Positions 1-5,328 of a stretch of 6,426 nucleotides of DNA are shown here, one piece after another (position 1 is the stretch's first letter; each line of letters starts with the position of its first letter). The stretch spans positions 1-6,426 of the forward strand of contig JACEST010000116.1 in the NCBI GenBank assembly GCA_013911715.1. Direction: 5' to 3'. The position numbers and the translations under genes were made by a program. This stretch comes from Sphingopyxis sp. (GTDB lineage: Bacteria; Pseudomonadota; Alphaproteobacteria; Sphingomonadales; Sphingomonadaceae). The notes below the pieces were generated by a model. That model did no database searches. It saw only the letters and a list, made by a program, of their open reading frames with translations, and was not told the DNA's origin.

Positions 1-1063
1 GGCGTGGAGCTTTGACGTATTTGTTGCTCGCGGCGATCTGGCGGCGCTGGTGGTCGTGGGTGATGCGGCGGCGCAGGCGCTGATCGGTGACCATCCCATG
101 CTTCGGCGCGCCGTGGCTGGTGCGACGCGGCGCGAGTCCGTCGAGTCAGGGCTGGCTGCGCTCGCCGACCTTAACGACGATATAGCGGTGCTGGTACATG
201 ACAGCGCGCGGCCCGGCGTCGACGATGCGGTTATTGACCGGCTGTTGGCAGCGTTGGGCGGGGGCGCGGTGGCCGTGATCCCGGTTTTGCCCGTGGCGGA
301 TACGCTGGTTACCCAAGGTGATGGCATGGCCGGTGATGTCATTGACCGGTCCCGGCTGACGCGCGTGCAGACGCCGCAAGCGTTCCGGCTGGATACGCTG
401 CGGGCAGCGCATCAGGCTTGGGCGGGCGACGAGCCGACGGACGATGCCCAAATGGCAAGGGCGATTGGCCAGCCAGTCACGACGGTCGCAGGGTCGGCGC
501 GGTTGCATAAACTGACCTGGGCTGAGGATTTGGCGATGATCGAGGCCCTATTGGACGCGAAGGACGCAGGAATGACGGAAAGCCGCTTCGCGGTCGGCAA
601 TGGCTATGACGTGCACAGGCTGGTGGCGGACAAGCCGCTGTGGCTGGGCGGCGTCGAAATTGCCCACACCCATGGCTTGTCGGGGCACAGCGACGCCGAT
701 GTGGCGCTCCACGCGCTGACCGACGCCATATTGGGCGCGCTGTGCGAAGGCGATATCGGCGCGCATTTCCCGCCGTCGGACCCCCAATGGCGCGGCGCGG
801 CGTCGCACCGCTTTGTGCGTTTCGCCACCGAACGGGTCGCAGCGCGTGGCGGCAGCATCGAGCATGTCGACATCACCATCATTGCCGAAGCGCCCAAGGT
901 TGGACCGCACCGCGAAGCAATGCGCGCGGCGATTGCCGAGATGCTGGGCGTGCCCATCGCCTATGTCAGCGTGAAGGCGACGACGACCGAAGGGCTGGGT
1001 TACACCGGGCGCCGCGAAGGGATAGCCGCGCAGGCGACCGCCGCGCTGCGGTTGCCGCGATGA
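1..1063 (+). CDS. ispDF: Bifunctional IspD/IspF enzyme (MEP pathway), 5' end missing
   Basis: This is a fusion of 2-C-methyl-D-erythritol 4-phosphate cytidylyltransferase (IspD) and 2-C-methyl-D-erythritol 2,4-cyclodiphosphate synthase (IspF), two enzymes of cytosolic isoprenoid precursor synthesis. The reading frame is open from base 2 to the window edge, so the start and the N-terminal CTP-binding loop of IspD lie outside; 353 residues are visible. IspD marks are the VHDSARP stretch (194-214), the TPQAF motif (371-385) and a late HKLTWAEDL stretch holding the likely substrate-binding lysine. The IspF part begins near base 572. It shows GYDVH with metal ligands Asp (608-610) and His (614-616), a third His in GHSDAD (686-688), the EGDIG stretch, and the VKATTTEGLGYTGR block. 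Fused IspDF is known from alpha- and epsilonproteobacteria. The stop overlaps the start of the next gene. Confidence 0.97.
   Translation, partial: AWSFDVFVARGDLAALVVVGDAAAQALIGDHPMLRRAVAGATRRESVESGLAALADLNDDIAVLVHDSARPGVDDAVIDRLLAALGGGAVAVIPVLPVADTLVTQGDGMAGDVIDRSRLTRVQTPQAFRLDTLRAAHQAWAGDEPTDDAQMARAIGQPVTTVAGSARLHKLTWAEDLAMIEALLDAKDAGMTESRFAVGNGYDVHRLVADKPLWLGGVEIAHTHGLSGHSDADVALHALTDAILGALCEGDIGAHFPPSDPQWRGAASHRFVRFATERVAARGGSIEHVDITIIAEAPKVGPHREAMRAAIAEMLGVPIAYVSVKATTTEGLGYTGRREGIAAQATAALRLPR
560..574 (+). promoter_or_regulatory. Possible internal ribosome binding site and ATG for the IspF domain
   Basis: An AAGGA at 560-564 lies 7 bases before an in-frame ATG (572-574), exactly at the linker where the IspF domain begins (reading MTESRFAVGNGYDVH). 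The arrangement resembles a normal start signal. It may be a relic of separate ispD and ispF genes, or a working start producing free IspF. Whether it is used cannot be told from sequence alone. Confidence 0.35.
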
Positions 1064-1602
1064 AGATTGACGATCTGGCATTTGAGCAGGCCGCCGATGT
1101 GCTGGCGGCCAATCGCGCCGCCGGGCGCACGGTGACCTTGGCCGAAAGCTGCACTGGCGGACTGGTGGCGGCGACGCTGACTTCGGTGTCGGGATCGTCC
1201 GACGTGTTTGGCGCAGGTTTTGTCACCTATAGCAATGCGGCCAAGAGCCGGATGCTGGGCGTGGATAAAGAAATCTTTGCCCGGCATGGTGCCGTGTCGC
1301 GCGAATGCGCTGCGGCGATGGCGCTCGGCGCATTGGCCAACAGCGATGCCGATGTCGCCGTGTCGATCACCGGTATCGCGGGACCCGGCGGCGGGAGCGC
1401 GGACAAGCCGGTGGGACTGGTGGTCTTTGCGCGGGCGCTGCGGACAGGTGCTGGTCAGGCCCATTTTGTCCAGCGGGTGTTTTTTCAGTCACGCGACCGG
1501 ACGGCGATCCGTCACGCCGCGCTGATCTTCGCGCTCGACTTGCTTCACCCCGACGCTGACGGGATGACCGCTGGCGCCGACACCGCCCTGCCCGCACCGT
1601 AG
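1060..1602 (+). CDS. pncC: Nicotinamide-nucleotide amidase, CinA C-terminal domain family
   Basis: The product has 180 residues. It matches the stand-alone CinA C-terminal domain, the PncC family, which hydrolyses nicotinamide mononucleotide to nicotinate mononucleotide in pyridine-nucleotide salvage. Visible family motifs are AESCTGG (residues 28-34, with the conserved Ser30), FVTYSNAAK (54-62), GIAGPGGG (105-112) and KPVG (116-119). The N-terminal molybdopterin-binding-like domain of full-length CinA is absent, as in E. coli PncC (about 165 residues). The ATG overlaps the ispDF stop as ATGA and no strong Shine-Dalgarno is seen, so translational coupling to ispDF is likely. The last 18 or so residues, after the conserved ALIFALDLL helix, look unconserved and lie antisense to the end of the next gene. 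The old label 'competence-damage protein' should not be read as a competence function. Confidence 0.93.
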   Translation: MKIDDLAFEQAADVLAANRAAGRTVTLAESCTGGLVAATLTSVSGSSDVFGAGFVTYSNAAKSRMLGVDKEIFARHGAVSRECAAAMALGALANSDADVAVSITGIAGPGGGSADKPVGLVVFARALRTGAGQAHFVQRVFFQSRDRTAIRHAALIFALDLLHPDADGMTAGADTALPAP

Positions 1603-2024
1603 AGCACGTCCGCGCGCGTCTCGAACGCCGAAATCATCTTGCGCAGCGCGCGGTCGAACAATTGGCCCGCCATCGTCTGGAACAGGCTGGATTTGAAGGC
1701 GAAGTCGACCATGAAATCGACGCGGCAACCGCCGCCGTCCGTCGGCGTGAAGCGCCATTCATTGTGGAGATGACGCATCGGGCCGTCGAGATAATCGACG
1801 GTGATTTTGGTGTCGGGTTCTTTGATCACGCGCGACGAGAAACTTTCGCGAAATCCTTTGATGCCGACGATCATGTCGGCAATGGTCTCGGTTTCGGTAT
1901 CGCTGCGCACGCGCATTGCGACAACCCAGGGCAGAAATTCGGCATAGCGGCCGACGTCGGCGACGAGCATATACATCTGCTCTGCGCTGTGCGGGAGCAT
2001 CCGGATTTCGCTGTGGCGCGGCAT
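1545..2024 (-). CDS. Coq10/RatA-family START-domain protein (ubiquinone-binding)
   Basis: The product has 159 residues and belongs to the Coq10/RatA branch of the START/polyketide-cyclase-like fold. In mitochondria and alphaproteobacteria this family is linked to ubiquinone binding and respiratory function. E. coli RatA was named for an effect on ribosome association, so pipelines often call such proteins 'RatA family toxin'. No antitoxin partner is seen here, and the Coq10 role is the likelier one. Resemblance to RatA is clear at the N-terminus (PHSAEQMY at 11-18, then a DVxxYxxFLPW stretch at 23-33) and at LDGPMRHLHNEWRF (79-92); FETRADVLYG (134-143) is near the usual family end. It starts 8 bases after the lipA stop. 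An AGGGA overlapping that stop (2030-2034) is a plausible ribosome binding site. The last 18 codons and the stop overlap pncC on the other strand. Confidence 0.92.
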   Translation of the reverse strand: MPRHSEIRMLPHSAEQMYMLVADVGRYAEFLPWVVAMRVRSDTETETIADMIVGIKGFRESFSSRVIKEPDTKITVDYLDGPMRHLHNEWRFTPTDGGGCRVDFMVDFAFKSSLFQTMAGQLFDRALRKMISAFETRADVLYGAGRAVSAPAVIPSASG

Positions 2025-2032
2025 GCGCGTCC

Positions 2033-2959
2033 CTAAATCGTCCCTGCGCGCGCCAGCTGGGCTTCGCGCGCCGCGCGCATCTCGGCAAAATCTTCGCCGG
2101 CATGATAGCTGGAACGGGTGAGCGGGGTTGCGGCAACCTGCAAGAAGCCCTTGGCGCGGGCGATCTGGCCATAAGCGTCGAACGCCGATGGCGTCACGAA
2201 GTCGATCACTTTGGCGTGGCGCGGGGTTGGTTGCAGATATTGGCCCATCGTCAGGAAATCGATGTCGGCGCTGCGCATGTCATCCATCACCTGATGCACC
2301 TCCATCCGTTCCTCACCCAGACCGAGCATGATGCCCGATTTGGTGAAGATCGAGGGATCGCGGCGCTTGACGCTTTCGAGCAGGCGCAGCGAGGCATAAT
2401 AGCGCGCGCCGGGGCGGATGGTGGGATAAAGCCGCGGCACGGTTTCCAGATTATGGTTGTACACATCGGGCCGGGCGTCGACGATCGACGCGACCGCACT
2501 GTCGGGTTTGTTGCGGAAATCAGGGGTCAGGATTTCAATCGTCGTCGCGGGCGTTTCGCGGCGCAGCGCCTCGATCACCTTGACGAACTGATTCGCCCCG
2601 CCGTCGGGCAGATCGTCGCGGTCGACCGAGGTGATGACGATGTGGGAAAGACCCATCTGCGCCGCCGCGATCGCAACATTGGTCGGTTCCATCGGATCGA
2701 CGGCACGCGGCATGCCCGTCTTGACGTTGCAAAAGGCGCAGGCGCGGGTGCAGGTGTCGCCCAAAATCATCACCGTGGCGTGCTTCTTGGTCCAGCATTC
2801 GCCGATGTTCGGGCACGCCGCTTCCTCGCAGACAGTAGCGAGGCCAAGTTCGCGCATCAGTTTGCGCGTTTCGTGATACCCCGGACTGGTCGGCGCCTTG
2901 ACGCGGATCCAGTCGGGCTTGCGCGGGCGCAGGACGGGTGAAGCAGGGGCGTTCATCAT
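2033..2959 (-). CDS. lipA: Lipoyl synthase (radical SAM)
   Basis: LipA inserts two sulfur atoms into the octanoyl chain on lipoyl domains of the 2-oxoacid dehydrogenases and the glycine cleavage H protein, using S-adenosylmethionine and two 4Fe-4S clusters. The product has 308 residues. It shows the auxiliary-cluster cysteines C44, C49 and C55 in CEEAACPNIGEC, the radical SAM cysteines C70, C74 and C77 in CTRACAFC, and the C-terminal RSSY (282-285) whose serine supplies the extra ligand to the auxiliary cluster. Two ATG codons in tandem (2957-2959 and 2954-2956) are the candidate starts; both precede the alphaproteobacterial-type N-terminus NAPASPVLRPRKPDWIRVKA. The frame stays open up to 3082, but that stretch runs antisense into the carbonic anhydrase gene and looks non-coding. 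No clear Shine-Dalgarno precedes the ATGs. The Coq10/RatA gene follows after 8 bases, indicating an operon. Confidence 0.97.
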   Translation of the reverse strand: MMNAPASPVLRPRKPDWIRVKAPTSPGYHETRKLMRELGLATVCEEAACPNIGECWTKKHATVMILGDTCTRACAFCNVKTGMPRAVDPMEPTNVAIAAAQMGLSHIVITSVDRDDLPDGGANQFVKVIEALRRETPATTIEILTPDFRNKPDSAVASIVDARPDVYNHNLETVPRLYPTIRPGARYYASLRLLESVKRRDPSIFTKSGIMLGLGEERMEVHQVMDDMRSADIDFLTMGQYLQPTPRHAKVIDFVTPSAFDAYGQIARAKGFLQVAATPLTRSSYHAGEDFAEMRAAREAQLARAGTI

Positions 2960-2965
2960 CGCGCC

Positions 2966-2994
2966 ATAATCGCCGCGACAAGGCTTCACAACAA
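2966..2994 (-). promoter_or_regulatory. Candidate promoter for lipA, possibly leaderless
   Basis: Reading leftward, TTGTTG (2989-2994) and GATTAT (2966-2971) are separated by exactly 17 bases. They match the vegetative -35 box at 3 of 6 positions and the -10 box at 4 of 6. A transcript starting 7 bases past the -10 box would begin at 2959, the first base of the upstream lipA ATG. This would fit the lack of a Shine-Dalgarno there. The match is weak and similar pairs can arise by chance. Confidence 0.25.
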
Positions 2995-3019
2995 GGATGT
3001 CGTGGACTAATTGCTGACC

Positions 3020-3661
3020 ATGGCAAACTTCAATGATTTGGTCGCTGGTTACCGCCGGTTTCGCGCAACCGGCTGGCAACAACAGCGCGACCGCTGGGAA
3101 AGCCTGCGCGATGGCCAGTCGCCGAGGGTTATGGTCATTGCCTGTTCCGACAGCCGCGTGGAGCCTTCACAGATTTTTGATTCCAGCCCGGGCGAAATCT
3201 TTGTGGTGCGCAATGTTGCAGCTCTGGTGCCGCCGTTCGAGACGACGCCCGGTCGCCATGGCGTCTCGGCCGCACTGGAATTTGCTGTGCAATTTCTGAA
3301 GGTCGAAGAAATTGTCGTCATGGGCCACGGGATGTGCGGCGGCTGCAATGCTGCTTTGCACCAGACAATGGCCGGTGCCGTGCCCGGTCAGGGCGGGTTC
3401 ATTGCCGATTGGATCGGGTTGCTTGATGACGCGCGCGACAAGGTTCAGGCCGCCCATTCCGACACGCGAACCGACAAGGCTGCGCGCGCCATGGAGTTGG
3501 AAGCGGTCAAAGTGAGCATTGCCAATCTGCGCACATTTCCCTGCATCGCGGAAAAGGAAGCAAATGGCAGCTTGTCAGTTCACGGCGCTTTTTTTGCCAT
3601 AAGCGACGGCGTGTTGCACGTGCTGGACGAGGCAACCGGGGAATTTACGGCGGCGACCTGA
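3020..3661 (+). CDS. Beta-class carbonic anhydrase
   Basis: The product has 213 residues and is a cytoplasmic zinc enzyme interconverting CO2 and bicarbonate, usually needed to supply bicarbonate to carboxylases or to balance pH at ambient CO2. The three zinc ligands of the beta class are visible: C42 within ACSDSR, and H103 and C106 within GHGMCGGC. The Asp44-Arg46 dyad is intact. The VVRNVAALVPP stretch and the family C-terminal fold region (LSVHGAFFAISDGVLHVLDEA) are present, and no signal peptide is seen. ATG 3020 was chosen over an in-frame TTG at 3011, because the protein then begins like its relatives (MANFNDLVAGYRRFR). No convincing Shine-Dalgarno precedes either start. The gene is divergent from lipA and is followed by a gap of about 110-130 bases without a clear terminator. 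By eye it is less GC-rich than putP. Confidence 0.95.
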   Translation: MANFNDLVAGYRRFRATGWQQQRDRWESLRDGQSPRVMVIACSDSRVEPSQIFDSSPGEIFVVRNVAALVPPFETTPGRHGVSAALEFAVQFLKVEEIVVMGHGMCGGCNAALHQTMAGAVPGQGGFIADWIGLLDDARDKVQAAHSDTRTDKAARAMELEAVKVSIANLRTFPCIAEKEANGSLSVHGAFFAISDGVLHVLDEATGEFTAAT

Positions 3662-3782
3662 GCGGCATGCGACGTCAAAAAAACGCTTTCCTACATCGCG
3701 CGAATCTGGCTTAACCTTATCGATGAGCGGCGCACTCCCCCCTCCCCTTTGGATCGTAGCGAATCTTTATGGGTTCATGCGT

Positions 3783-3787
3783 GGAGG
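3783..3787 (+). promoter_or_regulatory. Shine-Dalgarno sequence supporting a TTG start for putP
   Basis: A perfect GGAGG ends 8 bases before the in-frame TTG at 3796-3798. The upstream ATG at 3769 has no comparable signal. This is the main reason for placing the putP start at 3796. Confidence 0.6.
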
Positions 3788-3795
3788 TTTGCGCG

Positions 3796-5229
3796 TTGAA
3801 TAACTTCACCCTGGCAGCGGTGGGCGCCTATTTCGTGCTGATGATCGTCATCGGCGTTTACGCCTGGCAAAAATCGACGCGCAGCAGCGCTGAATATCAA
3901 CTCGGCGGCCGCCAGCTTGGCCCGGCAGTGACTGCCTTGGCGGCGGGCGCGTCGGACATGTCGGGTTGGCTGATGCTCGGCCTGCCGGGCGCACTGTTTG
4001 TGTCGGGTCTGTCGCAAAGCTGGATTGCCATCGGGTTGTTTCTGGGGGCGTGGGCCAATTGGGTGATCGTGGCGCCGCGCCTGCGCGAACAAACCGAAAG
4101 CTTTGGCAACGCGCTGACCATCCCTGAATTTCTGGGGAACCGCTTTCATGACCAGCGGCATGTGCTGCGGTTGACGGCGAGCGCGGTGATTGTGGTGTTC
4201 TTTGTGCTTTACAGCGCGTCGGGATTGGTCGCGGGCGGCAAATTGTTCGAAAGTGCGTTCGGGGCGAGTTACCAGACCGGCCTGTGGGTGACGGCGGGGG
4301 TTGTGGTGGCCTATGTCGTGCTCGGCGGATTTCTTGCGGTCAGCCTGACTGATTTTGTGCAGGGCATCATCATGATGCTGGCGCTGGTCATCGTCCCCGT
4401 GGTCGCATGGGGTGCGCTCGACGCCGATGTCGGACCGTGGACGATCTTGCAGCGCATCGACCCCAAACTTACCAGCTTTTTTGCCGGGACGACGATGCTG
4501 GGGATCGTTTCAACGATGGCGTGGGGGCTGGGCTATTTCGGGCAGCCGCATATCATCGTGCGCTTCATGGCGATCCGCAGCGTGGCCGAAATACCGACGG
4601 CGCGGCGGATCGGGCTGACGTGGATGGCGGTGTCGCTGATCGGCGCGTGCGCGGTGGGACTGATTGGCAAAGCCTATATCGCCTATGATGGCAAGGGATT
4701 GGCCGATCCCGAAACGGTGCTGATCGCGCTGGGCGCGCTGCTGCTCCACCCGCTGGTTTTCGGACTGCTGCTGTCGGCGATATTGGCGGCGATCATGAGC
4801 ACGATTTCGGCGCAATTGCTGGTCACCGGATCATCGCTGACCGAGGATTTCTATCGCCTGTTCGTGCACCGCGATGCCAGCGAACGCGAAGTGGTGACGG
4901 TGGGGCGATTGTCAGTCGTCGCCGTCGCCGGGGTCGCGATGGTGCTGGCACAGAATCCCGAAGGCAGCGTCCTTAGTCTGGTTTCAAACGCGTGGGCGGG
5001 CTTTGGTGCGGCGTTCGGCCCCGTCATCTTGCTCGCGCTGACGTGGCAGCGGATGACGTTGGCAGGTGCACTGGCGGGGATGGTGACGGGGGCAGCGGTG
5101 GTGATCGGCTGGATCGCTGCCGGGTGGAGCGGGTGGCTGTATGAAATTGTGCCGGGATTTGCGGCGGCGATGGCGGCGATTGTGGGGGTTTCGCTGATGA
5201 CTTCACCACCCGCAAAAGACCGAATATAA
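3796..5229 (+). CDS. putP: Sodium/proline symporter
   Basis: PutP is an inner-membrane protein of the solute:sodium symporter family that takes up proline together with Na+. From the TTG start it has 477 residues, close to the usual family length of about 500. Many hydrophobic segments consistent with the 13-helix fold are seen. Recognisable family blocks are LGGRQLGPAVTALAAGASDM (the Asp is residue 54, equivalent to Asp55 of E. coli PutP), SGLVAGGKLFES, GLGYFGQPHIIVRFMA and AIMSTISAQLL, whose Ser335 and Thr336 match the Na+-site residues Ser340 and Thr341 of E. coli. NPEGSVLSLVSNAWAGFGAAFGP is also typical. An ATG at 3769 gives an alternative 486-residue form, but the GGAGG at 3783-3787 and alignment with E. 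coli PutP favour TTG. No proline dehydrogenase gene (putA) lies in the window. I see no clear promoter in 3662-3768. Related symporters carry other substrates, but the motif match to PutP is strong. Confidence 0.92.
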   Translation: MNNFTLAAVGAYFVLMIVIGVYAWQKSTRSSAEYQLGGRQLGPAVTALAAGASDMSGWLMLGLPGALFVSGLSQSWIAIGLFLGAWANWVIVAPRLREQTESFGNALTIPEFLGNRFHDQRHVLRLTASAVIVVFFVLYSASGLVAGGKLFESAFGASYQTGLWVTAGVVVAYVVLGGFLAVSLTDFVQGIIMMLALVIVPVVAWGALDADVGPWTILQRIDPKLTSFFAGTTMLGIVSTMAWGLGYFGQPHIIVRFMAIRSVAEIPTARRIGLTWMAVSLIGACAVGLIGKAYIAYDGKGLADPETVLIALGALLLHPLVFGLLLSAILAAIMSTISAQLLVTGSSLTEDFYRLFVHRDASEREVVTVGRLSVVAVAGVAMVLAQNPEGSVLSLVSNAWAGFGAAFGPVILLALTWQRMTLAGALAGMVTGAAVVIGWIAAGWSGWLYEIVPGFAAAMAAIVGVSLMTSPPAKDRI

Positions 5230-5253
5230 ACGTCGCCCCTGCGCAAGCAGGGG
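5229..5253 (+). repeat. REP-like palindromic repeat, left copy
   Basis: This copy begins on the last base of the putP stop codon. It contains a hairpin with a 7-base-pair stem, CCCCTGC (5236-5242) and GCAGGGG (5247-5253), closed by a GCAA tetraloop of the GNRA type, preceded by the tail AACGTCG. It is the inverted partner of the copy at 5300-5324, with one mismatch in 25 bases. Repeats of this kind are common between genes in sphingomonad genomes (general knowledge, not checked here). No U-tract follows directly, so it is not a classical intrinsic terminator. Confidence 0.8.
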
Positions 5254-5299
5254 CCGCTGGCGGTCTTGCCCAACGCCTTTTGAGTTATTTTTCAAGCGA

Positions 5300-5324
5300 C
5301 CCCTGCCTGCGCAGGGGCGACGTT
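5300..5324 (-). repeat. REP-like palindromic repeat, right copy, inverted
   Basis: This is the reverse complement of the left copy at 24 of 25 positions, separated from it by 46 bases. Its own stem is CCCCTGC (5300-5306) with GCAGGGG (5311-5317) around a 4-base loop. It ends 4 bases before the ettA stop codon. The two copies could also pair with each other into one long stem-loop. Lying between convergent genes, the pair may serve as a bidirectional transcript end or mRNA 3' protector, which is inference. Confidence 0.8.
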
Positions 5325-5328
5325 AAAG

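Noticed and set aside
640..1059. Upstream extension of the pncC frame back to 640.
   Set aside because: It overlaps the IspF domain in another frame and reads as Arg-rich, low-complexity protein. PncC family proteins begin at the ATG at 1060.
1916..2941. A 341-codon open frame on the + strand across lipA.
   Set aside because: It lies antisense to lipA, whose radical SAM and auxiliary-cluster motifs are intact. The translation is rich in Arg, His and Asp and has no family motif, which is typical of a high-GC shadow frame.
2985..3013. Rightward promoter for the carbonic anhydrase gene (TTCACA followed by TAATTG).
   Set aside because: The -10 match is only 2 of 6; shifting to ACTAAT improves the match but leaves a 15-base spacer. 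Not strong enough to annotate.
2960..3082. N-terminal extension of lipA up to 3082.
   Set aside because: It runs antisense into the start of the carbonic anhydrase gene and has no LipA-like sequence; the tandem ATGs at 2954-2959 match the usual LipA N-terminus.
3662..3768. Terminator after the carbonic anhydrase gene, or G-quadruplex from the C-rich run near 3736-3750.
   Set aside because: The A-run near 3677-3683 is not preceded by a stem in either orientation, and the C/G-rich run has too few separate G-tracts for a standard quadruplex. No convincing promoter boxes were seen either.
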